Positions 44,473-52,856 of a stretch of 64,000 nt of DNA are shown here, one piece after another. The notes beneath the pieces are model-generated. The model did no database searches, was not told the origin of the DNA, and worked only from the letters and a program-made list of their open reading frames with translations. The position numbers were made by a program, and so were the translations under genes. Source of the DNA: Gammaproteobacteria bacterium (GTDB lineage: Bacteria > Pseudomonadota > Gammaproteobacteria > SZUA-140); the NCBI GenBank assembly GCA_016218365.1, contig JACREF010000019.1:68543-132542 (forward strand). The letters run 5' to 3'. Positions within the stretch are counted from its first letter, which is position 1. Every line of letters begins with the position of its first letter.

Positions 44473-46433
44473 CCGGCCTGTCCCAGCGCCTGACGGCGCT
44501 GCTGCTCAAGTTGCGCGTCCAGGCGGACCATGAACGCGCGTACCGTATCCCAGTCCCTGACCAGCGGCATCGGCGGCAGACTGTCGCGGAACACCTTGCC
44601 GTAGGGTTTGCTAAACAACCGCGGATCACAGACCATCAGCACCCCCTGGTCCTGCATGTCACGGATCAGCCGGCCGGCCCCCTGTTTCAAGGCGATCACC
44701 GCCTGGGGCAGCTGTTCATCGACAAAGGGTTCACCGCCGCGTTCCCGCACCAGCGCCGCGCGCGCCTGCAACACCGGATCATCGGGCATTGCAAACGGCA
44801 GCTTGTCGATGACCACGGCCGACAAGGCGGCGCCGCGCACATCGACCCCTTCCCAGAAACTGCCGGTACCCAGTAATACCGCTCGACCATGGGCACGGAA
44901 CCGCTCCAGCAGGACATGGCGTGGTTCACTGCCCTGGACCAGCACCCGCCGGTCATCCAGATCAACCGTCTCCAGCAACTGTGCGGCCTGCTGCAATGCG
45001 CGATGACTGGTGAACAGCAAAAACAGGCCGCCGGGACAGACGCTGATCAATGGCAAGGTCGCCGTGATCACTGCCGGGAGGTAACCGGAGTCGGACGGCT
45101 GCGGCAACTGCTGCGGCACATACAACAGGGCATGATCCGCATAGGGAAACGGACTGTCCCAGCGTGCCGTCGCGGCCTCGGTCAACCCAAGGCGATCGAC
45201 GAAATGGTCAAAGCGTCCGGCCACCGTCAGCGTCGCTGAGGTGAAGATCCATGTCGCAGGATAGCGCTCCATACATTGCTGGAAGGTCGCGGCAATATCC
45301 AACGGCGTACTGCGCAGCATGAAGCCGTGGCGCGAGGTCTCATACCAGCTGACCTGACCATGCTGCGCCGGCTTTTGATACTGCGCCAGCCGTTGCTGCA
45401 GTTGCTGCAGCCGTTGCCAGCCCCGCTCCAGCCCCTTGCCGCGCGGCGCGGCCAGCTGCAGCTGTTCGCCATATTCCTCAGCCGCCTGACACAGCTCCGC
45501 CATGCCACGCTGCACTGCAGACTGCTGACGCCGCGCTTGCCAGGCCCGGCGCTGGCCGCTGTCGCCGAGCGTGGCCCGCAGCTGCTGCAGCCTCAGCCGC
45601 AACAACTCACCACAACGCGGCAAACCCGCCATGTCCGGGGCCTCGCTGCGCTGCGCCAGCTCGACATCCTGAATCAGGTCATGAAACTGGCGGGCACTGA
45701 CCACGCTACCAAAGAAGCCGCTGGCGATGTCCGGCAACTGATGCGCCTCATCGAGGATCAGCGCCTCGGCACCCGGCAATAACTCCCCGAACCCCTGTTC
45801 GCGCAACATCAGGTCCGAAAACAGCAGGTGATGGTTGATGACCACCAGCTCCGCCTCCTGTGCGGCCCGCCGCGCCCGCAGCACATGACACTCGGCGAAA
45901 TGACCGCAGTCCTGCCCCAGGCAATTATCGGTGGTCGATGTCAATCGCGGCCATAGTGGCGAGTCCTCGGCGATACCGGCCATCTCAGCGATGTCGCCGC
46001 TACGGGTCCGCCCGGCCCATTCCCGGATATGCTGCAGCTGCTGCGCCTGCTGGCGTGAACCCAGCAGTCCGGACTCCGTCAGCTGCTGCAGACGATGGTG
46101 GCACAGATAATTGCTGCGCCCCTTGAGCAAGGCGGCGCGGGCCGGACTGGCCAGCGCCCGTCGCACCCGCGGCAGATCGCGATGGAACAATTGATCCTGC
46201 AAGGCGCGGCTGCCGGTCGAGATCACCGCCTGGTGGCCTGCATGCAACAGCGGGACCAGATAGGCGAAGGTCTTGCCGATGCCGGTACCGGCCTCGATCA
46301 CCAGGGTCCGATGCCGCTGCAACGCGGCGGCGATCGCCTCGGCCATCTGCTGTTGTGCCGGCCGTGCACTGAAACCAGGCAGCTGGGCGGCAAACGGGCC
46401 GCCGTCGGCCAGTAATGCGCTGAGTTCAGTCAT
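44469..46433 (-). CDS. yoaA: DinG/YoaA-family Fe-S DNA helicase
   Basis: 654 residues from ATG 46433. XPD-like superfamily 2 helicase: Walker A EAGTGIGKTFAYLVPLL, four Fe-S cysteines around NYLCHH and DNCLGQDCGHFAECHVL, DEAH box LILDEAHQLPD, and motif VI GAGRLIRDMQDQG. A 5'-3' DNA helicase that in E. coli works with HolC in replication-fork repair. It is flanked by tsaB, as in E. coli. A longer frame upstream overlaps the preceding gene and is rejected. Confidence 0.93.
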   Translation of the reverse strand: MTELSALLADGGPFAAQLPGFSARPAQQQMAEAIAAALQRHRTLVIEAGTGIGKTFAYLVPLLHAGHQAVISTGSRALQDQLFHRDLPRVRRALASPARAALLKGRSNYLCHHRLQQLTESGLLGSRQQAQQLQHIREWAGRTRSGDIAEMAGIAEDSPLWPRLTSTTDNCLGQDCGHFAECHVLRARRAAQEAELVVINHHLLFSDLMLREQGFGELLPGAEALILDEAHQLPDIASGFFGSVVSARQFHDLIQDVELAQRSEAPDMAGLPRCGELLRLRLQQLRATLGDSGQRRAWQARRQQSAVQRGMAELCQAAEEYGEQLQLAAPRGKGLERGWQRLQQLQQRLAQYQKPAQHGQVSWYETSRHGFMLRSTPLDIAATFQQCMERYPATWIFTSATLTVAGRFDHFVDRLGLTEAATARWDSPFPYADHALLYVPQQLPQPSDSGYLPAVITATLPLISVCPGGLFLLFTSHRALQQAAQLLETVDLDDRRVLVQGSEPRHVLLERFRAHGRAVLLGTGSFWEGVDVRGAALSAVVIDKLPFAMPDDPVLQARAALVRERGGEPFVDEQLPQAVIALKQGAGRLIRDMQDQGVLMVCDPRLFSKPYGKVFRDSLPPMPLVRDWDTVRAFMVRLDAQLEQQRRQALGQAG

Positions 46434-46441
46434 TGCAACGG

Positions 46442-46954
46442 TCAGCGACCGGTCTGGTTGTCCCAGACCCCGTCTGCGTCGACACCCAGCTCGCGCGTCC
46501 ACACCCGCAGCCCCAGCGCCTTGAAACGCCCGACCGACATCGCACCGCGCTTGTTGCGGCGACTATGGCTGGTCTGGTCCAGGTCGTTCAACAGATCATT
46601 GCGCTGCGCCTCATAGATCTCGACCGGTTCCAGGTTGTCATCCATCAAGACCAGCATGACGCTGTCCCAGTCCTGTTCGGTCTTCAACTGACCAAGACGG
46701 TGTCCGCCCTTGCTCTCATCAAAGATCGCCCGGCCCTTGATCTGGATCTTCTTGCCGGCGCGGACCCCGCCCCGGCCCATCGCATCGTAGCCCAGCGCCG
46801 GGTTGTTGGTCAGCTCCAGGTCCAGCAGCCGCGCCGCATCATGCATGCAGATCTCGGCGCTGACGCCGGGCAGCGGCTTGCCGGTGGCGCGCCGGTAGTC
46901 GGCCGCCACCTTGCGGGCCTCGGCAATCAATTTCTCGACAGAATATAAAGTCAT
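46442..46954 (-). CDS. DUF6998-like protein of unknown function
   Basis: 170 residues, soluble, starting MTLYSVEKLIAEARKVAADY. It has a GYDAMGRGGVRAGKKIQIKG segment followed by a predicted beta-hairpin core (QDWDSVMLVLMDDNLEPVEI). The pattern 'D...K/IQIKGR' recalls the core of PD-(D/E)xK nuclease-like folds, but the catalytic acids cannot be confirmed. It ends 8 bases before yoaA and heads that operon. The DUF number is from memory and should be treated as tentative. Confidence 0.7.
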   Translation of the reverse strand: MTLYSVEKLIAEARKVAADYRRATGKPLPGVSAEICMHDAARLLDLELTNNPALGYDAMGRGGVRAGKKIQIKGRAIFDESKGGHRLGQLKTEQDWDSVMLVLMDDNLEPVEIYEAQRNDLLNDLDQTSHSRRNKRGAMSVGRFKALGLRVWTRELGVDADGVWDNQTGR

Positions 46955-47214
46955 TCGCTGCTATCCGGCAGGCCAGATGTGCCCTGCCCCTATTCTGTCA
47001 AAATCGTTGCCAGTTCACCACTGATCCTTTAGATTTGCCTGGCCGCCACCCCGGCCGCCCGCCCGGGCTCAAGCGCGCTGCATTCCGGACCGCTAATCCA
47101 CCGGGAACATCTGCCGGAGGCATGACGTCTTACCGCCATGAGGATCACGATGTCCGGCACGCCCCACCCGGGTCGGCCATAACAACTAGAACCTGATCCC
47201 GCTAGGATGGTGCC
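46955..47214. promoter_or_regulatory. Divergent intergenic region with a candidate promoter for the transglutaminase-7TM operon
   Basis: 260 bases between divergent starts, without a gene. A plus-strand candidate is TTGCCA (47007-47012), 17 bases, TAGATT (47030-47035). It would give a leader of about 175 bases. No riboswitch-like conservation is recognised in it. Confidence 0.4.
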
Positions 47215-48825
47215 ATGTCAGCAACGATGACCCCGACAACAAAACGGCTGCTCTATGCCGTGTTCCTTGCCGTGTTGCTGGTGCTGCCGCTGTCGCTGAT
47301 GACCTACAAGCTGCTGTGGCTGAATTACTCGCTGGTCCAGCAGATCCCGTCCACCGCCTACCAGATCGACCTGTCGATGCAGGTCACCGGCAGTGGCCAG
47401 GATATCGAACTGTATACCTATCTGCCGCAGACTGACGCCCGCCAGACCGTCAGTGACGAGACCTCGTCGACCGGTATCTTCACGCTGTCTCTGGAGAACA
47501 AGTCCGGCAACCGCATCGCCCACTGGTCTGCCAGCGATGTCTCGGGTCAGGCCATGACCCGCTTCGGCTTCACCGCCCAGGCCCATCATGTCCGCTATCT
47601 GATCCCGGCAGGATTGCCGATCCCGACCGGCTATGCTGCCGACGTCTCGCGCTATCTGATACCTGAGGAAGGGATCCAGTCCAGCGACCCGCAGATCGCT
47701 GCCGCCGCGGGCAAACTGTTCCCGGAAGGAACGCCGGACCTGCTGACGGCCGCCACCCGCATCCACCGCCAGCTGCAGGACAGCATTGCCAACCGCAATT
47801 TCTCCGGTTATACCGATGCGCTGACGGCACTGAAACTCGGCGAGGCCAGCTGCAATGGCAAGAGCCGGCTGTTTGCGGCCCTGGCGCGATCGCTGAACAT
47901 CCCGGCACGGCTGGTCGGTGGCCTGATCATGGAAAATGGCGACAAACGCACCACCCACCAGTGGGTGGAACTGTATATCAACGGTCACTGGGTGCCATTC
48001 GATACCATCAACGACCACTTTGCCGAATTGCCAGCCAATTACCTGACGCTGTATACCGGCGATCTGGTGCTGTTCCGCCACAGCAGCGACATCAATTTCC
48101 AGTACACCTTCCATGGCAGCAAACGCCTGCAGCCACGCGTTGAGTCAACCGAATCACTGGCTGACACCCCGGCGCTGAACCTGAGCAATATCACCGGCTA
48201 TTTCCAGCAGATCGGCATCTCACAGAACCACCTGAAGATCATCCTGATGATCCCGCTCGGCGCACTGGTGGTGGTGATCTTCCGCAACATCATCGGCCTT
48301 GAGACCTTCGGCACCTTCCTGCCGGCGCTGATCGCCGCCGCGTCACGCGAGACCGGCATCTTATGGGGCATGATCGGCTTTCTGATCATCATCCTGGCTA
48401 CCTCGCTGGTACGGCGCCTGCTCGACTGGATGCAGCTGCTGCATTCACCGAAGATGTCCATCATCCTGACCTGCGTCGTGGTGCTGATGCTGCTGATCAC
48501 GGTGATCAGCGTCGATCTCGGCCAGTTGAGCCTGGCGCATCTGTCATTGTTCCCGATCGCGATCCTGGCCATCACCGCCGAGCGTTTTGCCACCATCGAA
48601 GAAGAACAGGGCTTGTCCAAGGCGTTAAAACTGACGGCCTCGACGATCCTGGTAACGATCTGCACCTACATCGTCATGGCCTCGCTGTTCCTGCAAGGCA
48701 TGATCCTGGCATTCCCCGAGCTGCTGCTGATGCTGGTGCTGTTCAATATCTGGCTCGGCAAATGGGTCGGGATCCGGCTGCTGGAATTCATCCGCTTCCG
48801 CCACCTGATCTTCAAGGACAGCTGA
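47215..48825 (+). CDS. Transglutaminase-like protein fused to seven transmembrane helices
   Basis: 536 residues. An N-terminal helix (LLYAVFLAVLLVLPLSLMTY) is followed by a periplasmic part of about 300 residues. That part contains a transglutaminase-like core: Cys213 in GEASCNGKSRLFAALARSL, His248 in THQWVELYINGHWV, and Asp263 in PFDTIND. Six to seven C-terminal helices follow (about 335-520). The architecture matches the Pfam family described as 'inactive transglutaminase fused to 7 TM helices' (UUP1 type), yet the Cys-His-Asp positions look complete here. The next gene (1 base away) encodes an ATP-grasp ligase, the usual partner. Function unknown; probably envelope peptide or protein modification. 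Confidence 0.9.
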   Translation: MSATMTPTTKRLLYAVFLAVLLVLPLSLMTYKLLWLNYSLVQQIPSTAYQIDLSMQVTGSGQDIELYTYLPQTDARQTVSDETSSTGIFTLSLENKSGNRIAHWSASDVSGQAMTRFGFTAQAHHVRYLIPAGLPIPTGYAADVSRYLIPEEGIQSSDPQIAAAAGKLFPEGTPDLLTAATRIHRQLQDSIANRNFSGYTDALTALKLGEASCNGKSRLFAALARSLNIPARLVGGLIMENGDKRTTHQWVELYINGHWVPFDTINDHFAELPANYLTLYTGDLVLFRHSSDINFQYTFHGSKRLQPRVESTESLADTPALNLSNITGYFQQIGISQNHLKIILMIPLGALVVVIFRNIIGLETFGTFLPALIAAASRETGILWGMIGFLIIILATSLVRRLLDWMQLLHSPKMSIILTCVVVLMLLITVISVDLGQLSLAHLSLFPIAILAITAERFATIEEEQGLSKALKLTASTILVTICTYIVMASLFLQGMILAFPELLLMLVLFNIWLGKWVGIRLLEFIRFRHLIFKDS

Positions 48826-48826
48826 G

Positions 48827-49720
48827 ATGTTTTCCGGGCTGCTCACCCGACTGGCGCGTTACCGGCGCAATGCGGCAACGGTACTGACGATGAACCGGCG
48901 CAATCTCCATTATATCTACCCCAACAACCCGCACGCCCAACTTGAGGTCGCCGATAACAAGCTGGAGACCAAGCTCATGCTGCAGGGCGCCGCCATCCCC
49001 CACGCCCGCACCTATTTTGCCTACCATAATTTCCTGGATCTCAACACACTGGAGCAGAATCTGGCGCTGCTGGACGCGTTCGCCGTCAAGCCGGCACATG
49101 GCAGCGGCGGCAGCGGCATCAAGCTCATCACCGGCCGCCACCCTGACGGTAGCTGGCGCTCGATCAACGGTGAGCGGATCATGCTGGCCGACATCCGCAA
49201 GCATATCTCCGACATCCTCTTCGGCGTCTATGCCTCCGATCTCAATGATATCGCGATCATCGAGGAGATCATCTCCCAGCACGATGAGATGTCGCTGCTC
49301 AGCCCCTATGGCCTGGCCGATATCCGCATGATCATGCATCAGGATCAGCCGGTGATGTCGATGTCCCGGATACCGACCCGACGCTCGGGTGGCCGTGCCA
49401 ACCTGCACCAGGGTGCCGTGGGTGTCGGCATCGATATCCCAACCGGCATGACCCGCAATGTCACCTGGTTTGGAAAGATGATCACCCATCATCCGGACAG
49501 TGGCGTGCAACTGGTCGATCTGCAGATACCGCAATGGCCACAGATCCTCGATATCTGCTATCGCACCGCCCGTGCCTGCCCGCTGAAATACCTCGGCCTG
49601 GACGTTGCCGTCAGCAGCCATGGCCCGATGATCATCGAGATCAATGCCCGGCCCGGACTGACGATCCAGAATGCCAACCTGCGCGGCATGCGCAGCATAC
49701 TGGAGCGTCAGCCGTCATGA
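48827..49720 (+). CDS. ATP-grasp ligase, 'alpha-L-glutamate ligase-like'
   Basis: 297 residues. RRNLHYIYPNNPHAQLEVAD and the ATP-grasp core are visible: FAVKPAHGSGGSGIKLITG (nucleotide-binding Lys and Gly loop), AIIEEIISQHDEMS, PYGLADIRMIMHQDQPVMSM, and the Mg-binding MIIEINARPGLTIQNAN. These enzymes form amide bonds by acyl-phosphate. Partner of the transglutaminase-7TM gene in many marine gammaproteobacteria. Substrate unknown. Stop and next start overlap (ATGA). Confidence 0.9.
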   Translation: MFSGLLTRLARYRRNAATVLTMNRRNLHYIYPNNPHAQLEVADNKLETKLMLQGAAIPHARTYFAYHNFLDLNTLEQNLALLDAFAVKPAHGSGGSGIKLITGRHPDGSWRSINGERIMLADIRKHISDILFGVYASDLNDIAIIEEIISQHDEMSLLSPYGLADIRMIMHQDQPVMSMSRIPTRRSGGRANLHQGAVGVGIDIPTGMTRNVTWFGKMITHHPDSGVQLVDLQIPQWPQILDICYRTARACPLKYLGLDVAVSSHGPMIIEINARPGLTIQNANLRGMRSILERQPS

Positions 49721-51606
49721 AGATCGCGACACTGTTCAAGGAAAGCCTGGTCTCGGTGATGGTGTTGTTGCTTACCATCATCATCGCGCTTGCCTATGTC
49801 GAATACCGTACCCAGCGTGCGGAACAGGAGGTGCGGATCATTGCCATCTCGGCGACCCCCGAGACCGCCGAGTCCCAGAATGATGACGCAGTGGACCAGG
49901 AATCCCTGGACAGCGATGCCGCCGCACCGGCCTCCGACACCGGCAATGACCCCGGCCTTGCGCTGATCAAAGGCAAACGTTACGCCGAGGCCGAGAAACT
50001 CTATCTCGATATGCTTGGCCGCGGTGACAATGCCCACGCCCATGCCATGCTGGCAACCATCTACTCAAGGACCGACCGCTCCGAGCCTGCACTGCTGCAT
50101 ATTGAGCGCGCCATCGCCCTTGAACCCAGCAGTCAGTCACTGCTCTACCTGCGCGGCCTGATCCAGTCCCGCCGCAGTAACTATGACAAGGCGATCCAGT
50201 CCTACCGCGCCGCACTCCGGGTTAACCCCAACCATTTCGAATCGCATTACAATGCCGCGGTCAGCTATATCAAATTAGGGAAATGTCCTGAGGCAATACC
50301 CCATCTGCAGCAGGCCGCTACACTGACCGGCGGCAAGCGCAGGGCCAAGGTCTATTTCAACCTTGGCTACTGCCTGCAACAACGCGACCCCGCACTGGCC
50401 TTGGACCATCTGGACAAGGCGCTACGCCTGATGCCTGACCATATAAAATCACGGTTGTTGCGCGCCAAAATACTCGGCAAACAGCTCGACGGGTTCAATG
50501 CCGCAGTCGCTGAATACCACAAGGTGATCGCGCTGGAACCCAACCGCGCCGCGCATCATTTCCGGCTGGCTCAGCTCTACAGCGATCACCAGGATGTCAA
50601 AAAGGCCATCGCCCACTACACGATATCGCTGCAGATCAACCCGAAATACCTCAAGTCACACTATAATCTTGGCCTGCTGTATCTGAAAGACAGGCAATGG
50701 CGGCAGGCCGCGCAGCAGTTTCGTACCATCATCAACATCGACCCCCGGCATGCCCAGGCCCATTTCAACCTGGGGCGCGCCCTGTCTGGCGATCATCATT
50801 ACGATGAGGCGGTCAGGACCTATCAGCAGGCACTCAGGCTGCAACATGACTACCCCGAGGCCTATCTGAACCTGGGCCTGACCTATGCCAGGATCGGCGA
50901 CCACAAGGCGGCGCTGGCCGCCTACCAGGCGGCAATGAAACAACGCAAGGATTACACCGAAGCATTTTACAACTCGGCACTGCTCCATATCGACGATGGC
51001 AACATGGCCACGGCCGAACAATTGCTGAATACCGCGACCAGGATTGACCCGGATCATTACCGCTCGTGGACCAGCCTGGGCCTGATTAAATTCAGACAAA
51101 AGAATTATCAGCAGGCCGTAATCTATTATCAGCAGGCATTACGCCTGCGCCCGAACCATATCGAGGTCAGTCTGAATCTGGCGCAGACCTATCGCCAGAT
51201 GGGCCGAGGCAATGCGGCCGTGTCTCTTTACCGGGATATCCTCAAGCGCGCCCCTGACAACACCAGGGCATTGACCGAGCTTGGCATTACCTACTATTAC
51301 CTGGAAGATCCCGCTGCCGCCACCAACGTCTTCAATCAGCTGCTGACACTCAAGCCTGATGACCGCGACGCCCTGTTCTATCTATCCAGGACCCAGCTGG
51401 CCGCACGCAACTACCAGGCTGCGAGCCACACACTGAATCACCTGCTTGACCTGGCACCGGATGATATCGGTATCCGGCTGGATTATGCGGCCACGCTGCG
51501 TGCGCTGGGGGAAAATGCCGCTGCCAGACAACAACTCAACAAGATTCTGAAGCTTGACCCTGCCAACGCCAAGGCGTTGGAGCTACTCAAACAACTGCCG
51601 CTATAG
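49717..51606 (+). CDS. Membrane-anchored TPR protein
   Basis: 629 residues from ATG 49717. An N-terminal helix (SVMVLLLTIIIALAYVEY) anchors it, facing the periplasm. After an acidic linker, roughly 15 TPR units fill about residues 85-625 (for example YLRGLIQSRRSNYDKAIQSY, HYNLGLLYLKDRQWRQAAQQ, AYLNLGLTYARIGDHKAALA). TPRs make protein-protein scaffolds. Position between the ATP-grasp gene and the outer-membrane barrel gene suggests it links the inner-membrane and outer-membrane parts; that is inference. Confidence 0.88.
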   Translation: MKIATLFKESLVSVMVLLLTIIIALAYVEYRTQRAEQEVRIIAISATPETAESQNDDAVDQESLDSDAAAPASDTGNDPGLALIKGKRYAEAEKLYLDMLGRGDNAHAHAMLATIYSRTDRSEPALLHIERAIALEPSSQSLLYLRGLIQSRRSNYDKAIQSYRAALRVNPNHFESHYNAAVSYIKLGKCPEAIPHLQQAATLTGGKRRAKVYFNLGYCLQQRDPALALDHLDKALRLMPDHIKSRLLRAKILGKQLDGFNAAVAEYHKVIALEPNRAAHHFRLAQLYSDHQDVKKAIAHYTISLQINPKYLKSHYNLGLLYLKDRQWRQAAQQFRTIINIDPRHAQAHFNLGRALSGDHHYDEAVRTYQQALRLQHDYPEAYLNLGLTYARIGDHKAALAAYQAAMKQRKDYTEAFYNSALLHIDDGNMATAEQLLNTATRIDPDHYRSWTSLGLIKFRQKNYQQAVIYYQQALRLRPNHIEVSLNLAQTYRQMGRGNAAVSLYRDILKRAPDNTRALTELGITYYYLEDPAAATNVFNQLLTLKPDDRDALFYLSRTQLAARNYQAASHTLNHLLDLAPDDIGIRLDYAATLRALGENAAARQQLNKILKLDPANAKALELLKQLPL

Positions 51607-51663
51607 GAATAATCTTAATTTATCACCGTATCTAAACACCACCTGTCCAGAGGGGAGAATTGA

Positions 51664-52836
51664 ATGAAACGTCACGCACTGAATACGTCGATCTTGCTCG
51701 GCCTGTCACTCAGCCCCGCCATCGTCCTGGCCGCAACCGAACCTGCACTGACGGTAACGGCCTCCACGGCCATCGCTTACGACAGCAATACCTACCAGAG
51801 CCCATCGGCAGACTACGACGACCCGAACCTGCCACCACCCACGCTGGTCACGCCTACGGTCCAGTCCGGACTGCTGACCGATCTTGGCCTCAATGCTGAA
51901 TACAGACTTGCCGGAACCCGCGCCGAACCGGCAACACTGAGTTATGATTTCAAGGGGCGCATCTATCTGGACAGCGCGCTCACTAACGCCAACGAGTACA
52001 TGAATACCCTGCGCCTGGGAAAGTTGGCCACTACAGGAAAAGCGTCAAGCCTGGACACCGGTCTCTCGCTGCACCTTTCACGCCAGATCTATTATGACCA
52101 TGACAGTGGCGATAACAAGCTGACCTCCGCAACGGCAACTGATATCTCCAACCGTTACAACTATAATGCACTGGCGGCGGATGCCAGCTGGACGATCAAG
52201 GCCCACGGCATCGACTATACTGTCACCGGCGAACTGGAATCGCGCAACTATGAAGACCCGATCGTCGTCTCCCAATATGATCAGGACCGCATGTTGCTGA
52301 CCGGCAAGATGGAGATCCCGCTCAATAGCAGCAACAAGTTCAAACTCGGTTACAGCTACCACACCATTGACTACACCAGCAAACAGGCCCGCACCCTGAC
52401 CGCCGTCACCACCGGGGCTCCCAACCTGTCCTATACCTATGAAGATCTGACCGGCACGCTGTTGCTGCGCCAGGGACAGAATACCCGGTACTATTTCGAT
52501 TACACTCATAGTGATCGCAGCGACGGCTTTGTGGGTTACAATGATTATGCCGCTAATGAGTTCAAACTGCGTATCCTGACTGCCAGTGCTGGCATCAAGA
52601 CCCGGCTGGCCGTCGCCGTCCAGGACCGCGACTACCCGCATGCGCTGGCCTTTGATAAAGTAGGTCAGGCGAACAAGACCTATTCCAAGACCAGCGTGGA
52701 CCTGACATTCAGCGACATCACACTGGCAGGGCGGCCATGGTGGATAGACATTGGCTATGACAATCAGGATACCAATGATCTGCGTTACAACTACGACCGC
52801 TATCTGGCAACCCTTGGCACCGACTGGGAGCTGTAA
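51664..52836 (+). CDS. Outer-membrane beta-barrel protein
   Basis: 390 residues, preceded by a good ribosome site (GGGGAG). Signal peptide LGLSLSPAIVLAA. The rest alternates polar and aromatic beta strands (TVTASTAIAYDSNTY, LSYDFKGRIYLDS, FKLGYSYHTIDYTS, TRYYFDYTHSDRSDGF) typical of a barrel of about 14-16 strands. It ends LATLGTDWEL, not the usual Phe/Trp. No family recognised. It lies 57 bases after the TPR gene on the same strand. Confidence 0.82.
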   Translation: MKRHALNTSILLGLSLSPAIVLAATEPALTVTASTAIAYDSNTYQSPSADYDDPNLPPPTLVTPTVQSGLLTDLGLNAEYRLAGTRAEPATLSYDFKGRIYLDSALTNANEYMNTLRLGKLATTGKASSLDTGLSLHLSRQIYYDHDSGDNKLTSATATDISNRYNYNALAADASWTIKAHGIDYTVTGELESRNYEDPIVVSQYDQDRMLLTGKMEIPLNSSNKFKLGYSYHTIDYTSKQARTLTAVTTGAPNLSYTYEDLTGTLLLRQGQNTRYYFDYTHSDRSDGFVGYNDYAANEFKLRILTASAGIKTRLAVAVQDRDYPHALAFDKVGQANKTYSKTSVDLTFSDITLAGRPWWIDIGYDNQDTNDLRYNYDRYLATLGTDWEL

Positions 52837-52856
52837 GCGCGGACAGGGCTCAAGCG

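Noticed and set aside
47218-48114. Minus-strand 298-codon frame opposite the transglutaminase gene
   Set aside because: Shadow of a GC-rich gene; no recognisable domain, and the true frame has signal anchor, triad and helices.
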